From contig NC_020166.2 of NCBI RefSeq assembly GCF_000224145.3, forward strand, positions 8,652,745 through 8,716,744: a stretch of DNA of 64,000 nt, in the 5' to 3' direction. The translations under genes and the position numbers were made by a program. How positions within the stretch are numbered: position 1 is the first letter of the stretch; each line of letters starts with the position of its first letter. The DNA is from Ciona intestinalis. Its lineage: Eukaryota > Chordata > Ascidiacea > Phlebobranchia > Cionidae. The notes beneath the pieces were generated by a model. It was not told where the DNA came from and searched no databases. It saw only the letters and a program-made list of their open reading frames with translations. Positions 34,601 to 47,300 of this stretch are shown here, one piece after another.

Positions 34601-37600
34601 TGGATATTTTGTGCTTAAAGTGTCCCATCTTCCCCCACCCTACTATACAGTGAAAGTAAAACTACGTATATGAAAATACATGCTAACCCGTTCAGTGTAA
34701 TACGCGCTTCGAAATTACTGCGTAAACCAACGCATTAGCATTTCACCTTTTCACCGCTGTGCTGGTATATGTCACGAAAATATACATCCGTGGTTATTGG
34801 TTTATTTTAGGAACTATCAGACGAGCTTGGCACGAATATGAGAATTAACGACGTGAGATGGGTCGTTACTGTGCCTGCTATCTGGCGCCCACAGGCCAAA
34901 CAGTTTATGCGACAAGCAGCTTACCAGGTATACATTTAATAAATTAATGGATGGTGCTGGTAACTCTATTCACTTTCGTAAGTTGGGGCAAGGTCAGTCG
35001 TTATAACACGGGTGTTCTGTTTCATACACCTCGTGCCAGCTTACGAGTTGCTATGTATGTTTTTTTGTGGGTGATTAGTTTTGCCTTTGTTTATGGCTGA
35101 CGAATCGAACAACCCATCAGTAACCACTCGGTTGGAGAAATTGCCGTTTGTGTTTATAGTGTCTTGTCCAAGGACACATATGCCTACAATGGTAGTTGCG
35201 AATGTTGGGACAAAAACAAGACATTTACTAAATTTTCACCATTTTACATCATATCGCTGTGAGTTCATACCTGTAAAGTTCATTAAATTTTTGAAGCCAC
35301 TTTAAAATTATGACAACTTTCTCCAAAACCATATTTTCCCAAACGTACCAAAAGTTTACTTCAGGCTAAACCAATTATAGATAAAAGCGGGTGCTTTGTA
35401 TTAGAATTGCTTTTCTTCAGCTTGAATTAAGTTCAAGTGTTTTGTTTACTGTTTCGTTGCATTTTGCGACACTTAAAGTTACCTATGCCGATGGAATTTT
35501 CGAATGATTTAATTAATTTTATCACGAAGGAATTTTTTAACACTTTAAGTTTCCACTCTGTTCTGCGTGAATGAGGTCCTGCAGCATGACACAATGTTGT
35601 TGTTAATTTTATTAATTAACAACACTCTTGTATAGTCGCGGGGATACGGGTATTTGATTCTATCGATATTCTTTGTTTGCTGAATATAAACCTTTCACAT
35701 CTTACCCTACCCTAATGTATAACATATTTAACTTACAAGTTATTTAAACCATCATAATTTATACAAACTTTCAGGCCGGTTTAGCGACTGAAAACTTTCC
35801 AGAACAGCTCGTGATCGCCCTTGAACCGGAAGCGGCTTCGATATTCTGCCGTAAGTCGCGATATTCCCAGCTCTCTGGCGCCTCAAGCGAGGATATGACG
35901 GTGGAGGACACACTCACAGTGGGGAGTCAGTATATGGTGGTCGATTGCGGCGGTGGTACGGTGGACGTGACGATACATGAGGTTCTTAGTGGAGGAGGAC
36001 TTAAAGAGGTGGAGGCGGCAAGCGGGGACGTGATGGGGAGTGTGGCTGTGGATCAGCAGTTCGAAAATCTTCTACGAAAAATCTTTGGCGGAAAGTTTAT
36101 CGAGAATTTCCAAAGAAAACGACCCATTGGTTGGGTGGGTACTGTGTGGATAAATATGCTTTTCAGTACTAATGGATTAAATTTATTTATCTCTACGCGG
36201 CCGGGTAATGACAGAAGTTATAAGTTATTACTCGGGTGTTCTGTTTCACACATCTCTCTCGCCTTTATATGTAATATACTCTGGGATCAAGGCATGCAAG
36301 CCAACCACTTCGCCACGACGCTATATATGTATATATATATATGTGTGTGTGTGTGAAATTACATTCAAAATATGGCTTTGTTTTTCTATCTTGTAATAGG
36401 TCGATATGATGATAGCTTGGGAATCGAGAAAAAGATCGACTGGTCCCGACCGCGTTTCACCACTAAACGTCGCCCTCCCGTTTTCTTTTATCGACCTTCA
36501 CCGAAAAGTTCGAGGTTTTACTGTCGAAACTTCGCTTCGAAATTTTGCTGACCAAAATATCAAGTGGTCAGCTCAGGTAATAATTGTGTAGAAAACACTA
36601 CAGTGATCTGTTTCATAATGTTTTATCACCTTTTTCAGCTCAGGTTGATTTTAAAGAGTAAGTTTATGTTGTTTTAAGTTGTGGTAAGATGGTCAATAAT
36701 TTTATTCTCTTAAATTATGTGGTCCCATTATAAATAGTAAACAAATGATATTTAGAGAACTATATAACAGTATATGGGATTATACGCTATTCGTCTTACC
36801 TCACAGTAATGTATGTTTGGAGACTCGCGTTTTTTTTAAAAAAAAACACCAGTTAATATATAATAAATACTAACGAAACATGGTAAAATTGCAACTTGCG
36901 TATATGTAATATGTCACCGTCACTTGCAACACAGATATTTCAGTTTCCTAGCCTTTCATACAAAAGGGAAAATTTACACATAGAAACCATGTAAGTAAAT
37001 TATAAGAAAATCGTTTTTTTCCTCCCAGGGTATGTTGCGAATCTCTTCCGCCCTCATGCGGGACCTTTTTACCCCAACATTGGAGGCGATAGCCGCCCAT
37101 GTTTCCGCTCACATGAATGATCGGATTTCTCATCTTTTTCTGGTCGGAGGATTCGCCGAGTCCAGGATGTTGCAAAAAGCGATCCGGTTTTCAGTTGCTG
37201 AGCATGTTAGAGTTATCATCCCTCCAGACGCGAGTCTCACTATTTTAAAAGGAGCTGTTCTGTTTGGACTGGACCCCACCGCAGTGCGCATGCGCACAAG
37301 CCACATGACTTACGGAGTCGGTAAGAACAAATTTGACCAATGTGAAGATGTATAGTAAGGTGGGGAATACGGGACACCTTTAACACATAATATCCAAATA
37401 TCCTGATCGTGTTTTAAACAATTAACAATGGCCTATCGGAGCCGTGAGGATACGGTATTTACTTTGAATGTTCTTTGTTTGCTACCAAATAAGACAAGAA
37501 AATAGAATGAAAGGGTGTCCCATCTTCCCCCACCCCACTATAGTTAAGGAATAAAAAGATATATGCTGTAATCTAAACTAGTTACTTATTTAAAACGCAG

Positions 37601-38001
37601 GAATATTAAACAAATACATTACATCGATCCATCCGGTGAAAAAGAAACTGATTCGAGGTTCTTCCGTTTGGTGCAAAGATGTTTTTGACGCTTACGTAAG
37701 AGGTGGAGAAACTGTTGCCCTGGGAGACGTCGTTCAGCGCAGTTACGCCCCCGTGCGTTCGGACCAATCAGAAATCGTTATCAACTTTTACAGTTGTCCT
37801 CGTGCGAATGTGAATTTTATTGACGAAGAAGACGTGATCAAGTGCGCCACCCTACGGATCCAATTACCGAAAACTGTAGCGGTAACGTCGCGGAGGGAAC
37901 TGCGTATCTCTATGATGTTCGGCGACACCGAGATAAAAATAGACTGCCTTGACGTCAGCACAGGATCCCGTGCGGATGCGCGAGCGGATTTCTTTGCCTA
38001 A
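28657..38001 (+). CDS. HSPA12: HSPA12-type Hsp70-like protein with acidic N-terminal extension
   Basis: Fourteen exons: 28657-28709, 29964-30082, 30427-30676, 30759-30826, 32236-32401, 32754-32825, 32927-33047, 33358-33474, 33875-33979, 34811-34927, 35775-36134, 36400-36576, 37029-37320, 37601-38001; 805 residues. From residue ~230 on it matches HSPA12A/B: phosphate-1 motif [78 protein letters not shown], phosphate-2 [14 protein letters not shown], adenosine motif [22 protein letters not shown]. These are atypical Hsp70 ATPases without a canonical substrate domain. The first ~220 residues are Ser/Thr/Asp/Glu-rich and longer than the human N-terminus (about 60 residues); I recognise nothing in them. 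The intron after 30676 uses a GC donor (GCAAGT). Choosing the acceptor at 32926 rather than the one at 32939 restores the conserved SGYAFSF. Confidence 0.93.
28788..28980 (+). mobile_element. MITE, full length, in HSPA12 intron 1
   Basis: GTTAGGGGGGAAAGATGGGA to GTCTTCTCCCGCCCTACTAT. Confidence 0.85.
29735..29939 (+). mobile_element. MITE, full length, in HSPA12 intron 1
   Basis: GAGTAGGATGGGGAAAGTGG to CCATTTTCCCCCAATTCTAC; ends 25 bp before the exon at 29964. Confidence 0.85.
31864..32060 (+). mobile_element. MITE, full length, in HSPA12 intron
   Basis: TATAGTAGGGTGGGGGAAGA to CCATCTTTCCCCAACCTACT. Confidence 0.9.
32478..32663 (-). mobile_element. MITE, full length, in HSPA12 intron
   Basis: TATGGTACTGTGGGGTAAGA to GTGGCCCATTTTACCCAAGC. 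Confidence 0.8.
33150..33295 (-). mobile_element. MITE, internally shortened, in HSPA12 intron
   Basis: ATAGTACTTTGGGGTAAAAT to GTCTCATTTTACCCCAGCCT. Confidence 0.78.
33724..33865 (+). mobile_element. MITE, 3'-truncated, next to HSPA12 exon 9
   Basis: TTCTCGTACATTTAGTAGTA and AAAGAACATTTTAAGGATT body; ends about 10 bp before the exon at 33875. Confidence 0.72.
34136..34185. mobile_element. MITE end fragment
   Basis: TATACTGTGGGGTAAGATGA and GTTAGCACATATTATA only. Confidence 0.6.
34458..34648. mobile_element. Fold-back MITE made of two inverted halves
   Basis: Left half reads as a minus copy (CAAATATCCTGATCGTG), right half as a plus copy (TTGATCAGGATATTTGG), ending CATCTTCCCCCACCCTACTA. See findings. 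Confidence 0.8.
34988..35222 (-). mobile_element. SINE copy in HSPA12 intron
   Basis: Reverse orientation with GTCGTTATAACACGGGTGTT, CACCTCGTGCCAGCTTACGA, GTCTTGTCCAAGGACACAT and AATGGTAGTTGCGAATG. The head is lost. Confidence 0.75.
35590..35721 (-). mobile_element. MITE, left end missing, in HSPA12 intron
   Basis: AATTAACAACACTCTTGTAT to CACATCTTACCCTACCCTAA. Confidence 0.7.
36177..36325 (-). mobile_element. Internally deleted SINE in HSPA12 intron
   Basis: Tail side (TTTATTTATCTCTACGCGGC, CGGGTGTTCTGTTTC) is joined to the tRNA-like head complement (AACCACTTCGCCACGACGC) with the middle missing. Confidence 0.65.
36315..36356. repeat. TA/TG microsatellite
   Basis: Alternating TATATG then TG dinucleotides in an HSPA12 intron, adjoining the tRNA-like head of a truncated SINE. 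Confidence 0.8.
36675..36811 (+). mobile_element. MITE, internally shortened
   Basis: GTTGTGGTAAGATGGTCAAT, AAATAGTAAACAAATGAT, and TCGTCTTACCTCACAGTA. Confidence 0.65.
37350..37544 (-). mobile_element. MITE, full length, in HSPA12 last intron
   Basis: TATAGTAAGGTGGGGAATAC to CATCTTCCCCCACCCCACTA. Confidence 0.9.
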
Positions 38002-38196
38002 ATAATTGCATGGGTACATAGTTCAATCATAAGGGTCGTAGCAATATTTGACGCTAACGAAAAGTTTGTGCAAACCCGTGCGTGTTGCGATTGGTAATTT
38101 GCTTAACCTTTGAACCCTGCAGCCTTTATCAGTTGAGGTACAACTAGGTAAGGCATCAGTTGTAGCACAGCCATACAAAGTTGGACACTAGACCAA
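38002..38196 (+). promoter_or_regulatory. Short intercistronic spacer, possible operon junction
   Basis: Only 195 bp separate the HSPA12 stop from the next same-strand ATG. It holds several AG acceptor-like sites (e.g. CCCTGCAG near 38120, TAGCACAG near 38170) and no MITE or SINE. Either a very compact promoter or a trans-splicing acceptor region could sit here. Confidence 0.4.
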
Positions 38197-41100
38197 ATGG
38201 GCGGAGAAAGTAGAGAAGCATTAGATATGCAATTTAAACAGCCCAGCAAATCTTCAACAAAATGGTTAATTCTTGTTGGATTTGTGGCCTTTGCAATGAC
38301 AGTAGCAACCATCGTACTTGCAGTTCTGTATGGACTTAACGTCAATCAAGCCGCACGTAGGTTTTATTTCCATACCTGATATATTAGGGTGGGGAAAGAT
38401 GGGACACTTTTTACTCTATTTTCTTGTCCTGTTTGGTAGTAAATAAAGAATTTCAAAAAATTAAAAAACGTATCCTCACGACTCCCATAGATCGTTGTCA
38501 ATTGTTTAAAACACGATCAGGATATTTGAATATTATGTACTAAAGGTCCCCCATCTCCCCCCACAATAATAAATAGTACAGCTTAACTTAGAAACTTAAG
38601 CTAATATTTTTATTGCTTGGATTTGGTAACGTATGGGATATATCATTTATTATAAAGTACGATAACTTAGCGAAGATTGACTGTAACTTATATGCATTAA
38701 TTGCACCCAAGGAAACGGTGTATGAGAGTCGACTAGAGTTATATATATAATTTACAATCTATATAGTAAGGTGGGGTAAGATGGTCCAAATTTTCATTTT
38801 AATTATTGTCCCAATTGATTGTTATCTAACCGTATCCTGACGACTGTAAAAGCGCGTTGTTAAAGGTAAAAATACGAAATATGGGATACTATGTGCTAAG
38901 GGTATCCATCTTACCCCACGGTATAATACCATGCCTATAATGTAACCTATTTTCTTATTTTTTTTGTTCTTGATTTTCTAGAACTCGTAAAATAAACTAT
39001 CAAAAATCTTTCTTAGCCGAGACGCCTCCTGTAGTTACAACAACAACACCAGCACCTTCTGACACACAAGCAACTATATGTGAATCCGACCAATGTGTTA
39101 GCGCAGGTTTGGTTATTTTATGAATAGTTAAATGTATGTAACTTATTTATCTCCGCGTGGCGGGAAAACAACGGTCGTTTTAATAATAATGATCCTTTTC
39201 ATACACCTCGTGTTACCGCATATGTAACTTTGTTTTTGTTTTAATTTAATTTTTAGTATGGCAGACATGGGTAAACAACGCATAAGGTGGGTAGACAACG
39301 CATAAGGAACCACTGGGTTGTAGCAATTGCGGTTAGGCGTCTTGTCCAAGGACACATACGCCCACAATGGTAGCAATGTCGAGTGTACGTCGCACTCGTA
39401 ACCTCTATGCGCTAAAGGCAAGCGCACTAACCACTGTGCCACGGCGCGAGTTTAAATTTGAGTAACTTACTTACCGCAATGATTTGCAAAGTGTATAAAA
39501 ATACTTTGCTACATTTTATAATGAAACACTAACTGTGATTGTACATATATGGTAGGATGAGGAAAGATGGGACACCTTATTAATTTATTTTCTCGTTCCA
39601 TTTGTCAGTAAAAAAAAACATTCAAAGAATTATAAAACCGTATCCTCACGACTCTCACAGACCGTTGTTATTTGTTTAAAACATTATCAGGATATTTGGA
39701 TATTGTGTGCTAAAGTTGCCCCATCTACGCCCACAGTACTATATAAGAAAATAAACGTCAGAGTTCTAATTCCGGTATCTGCACGCATATGGATAATTAA
39801 ATTACCGGTTAATTGAGAGGTTACTTTGACCGCCGCATGTCTAATATATCAATCAACTCGCAACAGATTCTATTATATTTAATAGGACGTGTGAAACTAT
39901 ACACTCCGATTGCTACTTTGTATAACTGCCAACTTTACGTGTGCAACCACTATAGCCATTACGCGGTGTGAGAGAAATCAATTTACATTCATTGAATACT
40001 TTGGCGTTGGCTTTTCACCAAGTGTTTCATCTATAATGTGAATTACATTTATAGCAGGGGTGGGAACGGTGGGACACCTTTTCATTCTATTTTCCTGTCC
40101 CATTTGGTAGTAAACAAAGACTATTCAAGTAATATAAAACCTCGCGACTCCTACGTTTTCAGGCATGGCATTATTTAGTTTACACTTACTAATAGCAAGT
40201 TAGATTCACGGTACCGGTACATGTACAGAATACAATATTTTTAACCTATGATAAACCAAACACGTAACGAATACCATTTGTGCGGTAAATCAGCCTAAAT
40301 TAATTAATGTATTAATAATGTAATGATATTATGTGGTTCCGAAACGTAAATTTGTTTTTTTCAGAGCGTTTTTGGTTTATCTTTATGGTAAGTTAAAGGG
40401 CGCGTGTTAATTGCCATTGGCACATTCCTTCGTTTTTCACATTGTAGAATTTCAGTGTTTTCCGAGGTGTCGTTAATTGGTTGATTGCGTTATTTTGCGA
40501 ATTCTTCAGTTTTAGAAGGAAACAGTTGCTTTTAGATTTAGTACGTGAGCGGTAATGCGAATGTAAGGGAGAAACGCTGCAGTGTGTTATAATTAAGCTG
40601 CCGTTTTAGACCTGTATACTGTTCCGCAGCACAGTTTGTTAAGCTACTACTTTTTACTTAAATCTGAACGAATGAAGACTCTATTTTCTCTCTTCGGTCT
40701 CGATAAAGAAGATTAGAAAGTTAACAAAAGCGAAAAGACGTAATGGTAAAACGACAATCATTATAGGACGATTACGAATAAACTAAGTAAAAATATAACA
40801 ACGACAGCCCATATGTTATAGATACGACTTTAATTTTATGTGTTGCTTGTGGTCCAAAAAGCTTAAAACGTTTTTGTTTTACATAGGTGTCTTGTTCATA
40901 TAGTAGCATGGGGGACGATGGGACACTTTTATCACATAATATTTAAATATCCTGATCGTATTTTAACCAAAAAACATCGGAGTCGTAAGGATACGGTTTT
41001 ATAATTCCTTGAATGTTCTTTGTTTACTACCAAATGGGACGAGAAAATCGAATGAAAAAGTGTCCCATCTTCCCCCACCCTACTATATTTGGACCGATCA

Positions 41101-41339
41101 AAAAGTCGTTGTTGCATACATCCGAAGTACAAAAACTAATTATACACCGCGCCATGTATATAGCGACCACTTTTTTCTAATTAAATGTAAATATGTTTTT
41201 AATTGTAAGCGTGTTTGAACAACTGTTGTTTTGTTGCTATATCCGGTCTTCCCGTTTAAAATATTCTAAATTTTTGCAACGGTAATCGGAGAAACGAAAT
41301 TAGATAAAGCAGGGTGTAGTTTTAGTTATATATATATAC

Positions 41340-41382
<43 letters not shown>

Positions 41383-44300
41383 CCAATAAGCGTGACCGAT
41401 TTCGTGCGTTTCAGCTTCTCGCATTGTGAATGCTATGAACTTGGAGGCGCAACCTTGTGACGATTTCTTCGAATACGCATGTGGAGCTTGGAACGTCGAT
41501 CATCTAATTGCAGATGACCAATCTTCGGTATCCACCTTCAACGGACTCCGCGAAGATGTTGCAAAAATTTTAAAAAGTAATGATTGAATGAATGAAACTT
41601 ATTTATTAGCATGGCCGGACAACTACAGTCGTTATATCACGAATGTTCTGTTTCCTACACCTCATGTAGGCCTACGCTTACGAGTTACCATGAATGTAAC
41701 TTGGTAGGCCAGTGCTATAGTCGTTATAAAACGGGTCTTCCGTCTACACGCCTTTTTCTTATTTAGCACCTATGTAACTTGTTGGTAATTTGTTTTTTGT
41801 AATTTTTTATTTATGTGGCTGACAATTTAAACAGTCCACTGAAGACTGCTGAAACCAAGAAATTGTTTTTTAAGTGGAATACCCAACAACACACACGCCC
41901 GCAGTGGTAGCAGCATCGATCCTCAAACCCATAAACGCTGTTCTAGAGCCAGGCGCGCTTCACCACTTTGCATCGGCACCGTTTTTGTAATATAAATATA
42001 TTAAATTATAACCAAAAATATTATCATCTATACCTTATGTTCATATATAACCAAAATCTATAACCAAAAATATTCTATACAGTAGAGTGGGGGAAGATGG
42101 GACACCTTTTAACTCTATTTTCTCGTCCCATTTGGTAGTAAACAAAGAACATTTAAAGAATTATAAAACCGTAACCTCACGACTCGCATAGACCGTTGTT
42201 AATAGTTTAAAACACGTTTAGGATGTTTGGATATTATGTGCTAAAAGTGTCCCATCTTCCTCCACCCTACTATATAACCAAAAATATTAGCTTATATCTA
42301 TAACTTATGTTTTAATTTTTAGGAGTGTTGGAGAAACCGATTACGACCGAGAGAGATTCTATTAAGAAAGCAAAGAACTTCTACAGCTCGTGTATGGATA
42401 CAGGTACGTGTGAATAAATGTAACTTACTCCTAGCGTGGCCGGAAAACAACAGTCATTATAACACGGGTGTTTTGTTTTCTACACCGTGCCAGCTTACGA
42501 GTTACCATGTATATGTTACTCTGCGGGTGAATATTATTGTTTTTAAAAATATTCTTTGTTTAATACGAAATGGGACAAGAAAATAAAATAAAAAGGTGTC
42601 CCATTCCCCCGCCCTACTGTACAGTGCAATGTTTTAAAAATCTTACTCCCAAATATTTATTTCAGCTCAAATCGACTCATTGGGTGCCGCACCTCTGAAA
42701 ACTCTCATCACAGAAATGGGTGGATGGCCAGTGGTCGGTGATTCTTTCGATGCTTCCAAGTTCGACCTGAGCAAAACTCTGGGGAAATTTGTTTCGATAT
42801 ATGGGACGTATGGTCTCGTTTCTATGTGGGTGGGCTCCGATGACAGAAAATCTACAGAAAACATTATCCAGGTGATTTAAATTAAGCGGAAACGACCATG
42901 CATGTTTGCACATTGTAATGTTGGGGTAAGTTGGGACATTTAAGTATACGTATTGTCCAATTATTCTGATTGTGTTTTAAACAATTAACAACTGTCTGTG
43001 CGAGTCGTGAGGATACGGTTTTATAATTCTTTGAATGATCTTTGTTTATCACCAAATGGGACGAGAAAGTATAGGATAAAAAGATGTCCCATCTTACCTC
43101 AACCTACTGGTAAAATTCGCACGTGTCTGTAGGCACTGGCCGTGACCTACTCGTACCTGTCGATCGAAAAAGTATAGATATAACATAATACAACGGAGGG
43201 TATTAATAACCGTAACACTACTATACATTAATCCCCGTTAAAACGACTATGCAAGAGTAAACATACGTATTAGCCGTAAATCGATAATTTAAATGCCATA
43301 TAAACTGGCAACATGCATACGCCCATTGAAAAAATATTGACTTGCGTATTACGACGCTTGTAGTTCCGTGCGACGGTTTTCAAACTTTTAACGGTGTCCT
43401 ATTCCTGACCTAGCGGTTCTTACTGTGGTGTAATGGTTGGCATGAATCAGAGCGGCAAATATTTGCTTTTCCGGGCACTAGTGCAATAACAATCATTCGC
43501 GACTAATCTAATGTAAAAGCGCATTCGCCTCGTTTCTCTTTGGGTGTTCACACGTAATCATTGACTTAAAAGTTGAAACGTTTTTTGTTTAAATTTTATA
43601 CAATTTTTTTTAAATATAATTTTATAAAGTTTGGATTTTTAAATTTTGCAAAATTTGGATTGTAAGTTTTATATATTTTTTTATTTTAAATTTAGTAAAT
43701 TTCCTATCAAACAAAATACTACCAATAAAAATTTTCTGGGTCAAATATGTTTAGCCGACATGCGTTTTACAAATTCTCTCATTAAGAAAATTTATTTCAA
43801 ACATATAGGCGGTCGCACAATACAATAACATTATAACAAACATTTTCGTAATTTCTCATAAACGGACATTACAATTTTATTTTTCAATGCAAACATAAAA
43901 ACGCTTACTCATTAATATTTGTTCGCAGGAATTCGATAATTCGATTGTGTATCACACGCATGCATGACACTCGTAAACTAAACCCACAAACTTTTAAACC
44001 AACTGTTTAATCTTAACGTTACAACCTTATCGCTTCTACCTCGTAAATTTGTCTACAAATCACGACCACAAATATTTGTGTACCACCAAGAGTACGGTAC
44101 CTGTGCACCGGGTAGTATCTCAGATTTACTGGGACAACTACAAGCCAACTCTGGCTTATTTTCTAGTTCCCAGACTTGATTCGATAAGAACTCACCCATG
44201 TGGAATAAATGAAAATGCATTCATTTTATTGATACATATAGTAGGGTGGGTGAAATGGGACACCATTAGCATATATTATCCTGATATCCTAACCGTATTC

Positions 44301-47300
44301 GTATTTTAAACAATTAACAACGATCAATTACCACTAAGTGGGATAAACGAAAAGGTGTCCTATCTTCCCCCACCCTACTATAACTAATAAATCTTTTTTG
44401 TGTGAGTATAATACGTCCAGATTTATATAAAAATTTAGTAAAAAAACATAACAAAAATACGATGTGGTATAATGAAGCAAGTGCACTAACCAAATGTGGA
44501 CTCAATGACCATTATGCATACTCACTGTGTACTTTACCAGTACGTCATATGCTGTCTAGTTTACACATATTTTGGCATTATATAACCGCTTAAAATGTTA
44601 GTATAACGTAACCTTTACACCCACATTCCGCTTTATCAAATACGAATGTTTTTCATTGCAGCTCGACCAGCCAAGCTTAGGCATGCCGAACCGTGATTAT
44701 TATCTTGATGCGGACAAATATGCTGCCACAGCACCATCATATAGAAAGTACATGGTCGATATGATGACTGCCGTTGCTGGAGCAAGCGCCGATGCAACCG
44801 CCATTAACGCTGTTGCAGACCAGGTGTGCCACACACTTTTGTATGGTTATGTTAAAATGAAATTAAATTGTGCTTTTTTTTCAATCGCCAAAATCTTAAC
44901 AAATCGTGGTAAAGTGGTCAGCGGTTGTGTCTTATAGGTTCGAGGCTTGATGCTGCTACCATTGTGGACGTATACTGTCGTGTGTATTTAGCAAAACACT
45001 TAACTGCATTTGTTGCCAAACTGCGAAGCCATACCAAAACAAAAACTATTACCCACGGCCACAAAGTTACATACGTGGTAACTTGAGCTGGCACGGGGTG
45101 TGTTAAACAGAACACCCTTGGTATAACAACTGCTGTCGTTCCCTCGCCACCCAAGATTAAGTTAAGCATTCATTCATTCAACAGGTTTTATTTTACTTGC
45201 AGATTATCGATTTCGAAATTGCTATTGCTAGCTCTATGGCGCCAGACAGTGAGCGTCGTGACAGCGAAGCTCTTTACAATAAAATGACGATTGCCGAATT
45301 GCAAACGACAACCAACAGTGCTATAAATTGGTCGGCATATATTAATTCTGCCATGAGCGTCGTAGGTACCACTGTTACTAGCACTGAAAACGTGGTGATA
45401 TATGCGCCTGAGTACTTGAAGAATGTAACCGACATTATCAATGGAAGATTCGAGTAAGTTTCTACTCATTTATTTTATTCCTATTAAATATAAGTAGGGT
45501 GGAGAAGATGGGCGCCTTTTTGTTCTACATTTCGTGCTATTTGGTGGTAAAAAAGAACATTCAAAGCATTATAAAAACGTATCTTCACAACTCCCATAGA
45601 CCGTTGTTAATTGTTTTAAACACGATCAAGTTATTAGGATATTATCTCCTAAAGATTTCCTGTCTTCTCCCATCCTGTATATAAAGATACAATCGGGCGC
45701 GAGGTGTGTGAAACAGACTTTCATAACCCAACACCTGGAATTATAAATTACATTCATTCATTCATTTTTTATTCATCATAGGTTGGTTCAAAATTACTTG
45801 GTATGGAGAGTTGTGAAAGGTCGAACCAGCTACCTCAGCTCAACCTTAAGGGCGACCAGAGATCCTTATACTCAAGCTACATCTGGTACAACCTCTGAAC
45901 CGGCAAGATGGCGGACATGCTCAGATTCCTCTAACTCGAACTTCCCAATGCCTGTTGGGTCTTTATTTGTTCAAGACTCTTTCCCAGAAGAAAATAAAGC
46001 TGCTGTGAGTATTTCAACAGTGTTTGTTGGGAGATTTAGTGACTTATGACATGCCCTATATACCCCACCCTACTATATTTTACATCTAAGCAGCGTGGGG
46101 GAAGACGGAACATCTTTAGCAAATAATATCCCAATACCCTTATCGTTTTTTTTAAACATTTAACAACGGTCTATGGGAGTTGTAAGGATACAGTTTTATA
46201 ATCCTTTGGATGTTCTTTGTTTACTACCAAATTGGGCGAGAATCCATCTTCCCCCACCTTACTATAGGCTACATACCAAAGTTATCTAACCTATACCCCA
46301 TACCACTATATACAAAACCTACTTCTTTTTACAGACACTTCAAATGGTGGAGGACCTACGTCTTGCTTTTAAGAGCTTTCTTCCCACCAATGACTGGATG
46401 GATGACCAAACCAAAACAAATGCCGAAACAAAAGCTGATCTTATAAATCCCATTATTGGCTACCCTGATTACATTACTGACACAACAGACAACAAAATGG
46501 ACCAAGATTATGCAGATGTTACTGTTGGCGTAGCCACGTATTTCGACAACATTCAGTCTGCCGCTATCCATAATGTGAAAACGAGCTATGGAAAACTTCG
46601 ACTACCTGTTGATTTCGAAGAGTGAGTTTTATGTTATTTTAGAAAAACTATTATGATTAATATTGTTATAATATGAGATGGGTTTCTCAAGTAAATGCTT
46701 AACCGACAAAGGTTTATGGGTGCCTTATATATCATTATTTTATAGGTTGGTGTAAGATGGTCATATTAGTTATTTTTTACTCAATTTTGTTTGTGAACAA
46801 CGATGTTTACAAAATTATATAGCCGTTCCACCATCATGACTCGGAAAGAGCGTTGTTAATTGTTATAATCAAGATTAGGAAATATGAAATATTATGTGCT
46901 AATTTTGTCCATCTTACCCCACCCTACTATATTATGTGTGCTAAAGGTATCCTATCATCCCCCCACCCCATACTAGAGCTAGACAATCAATCCTGTATAC
47001 GAACATGCTGGGTATAATGATGATTTTCTGCCATAGATGTTAAAAAACGCTTAACTTTAGCCAACAAAACGGTTGTTAGGTTTTATACGAGTTACGGCGT
47101 GCAAGCTTTTTTTCGGGAATGTTGTATTTTTTTATAACTTATGACAGACAATTTAGACATCCCATAAGGTAACATTCGGTTAAAAATACTGCGGTTAAGT
47201 GCTTAAACACACACACGCACACAATGGTTACAGCATCGACCGTCGAACTCGTGGCCTCTGGTCTAGGGGCAGGAGCCGTATGACTATACTGTATCATGGC

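Noticed and set aside
39390-39450. tRNA-like sequence with A- and B-box matches
   Set aside because: It is the head of a SINE, continuous with the SINE body, not a stand-alone tRNA gene.
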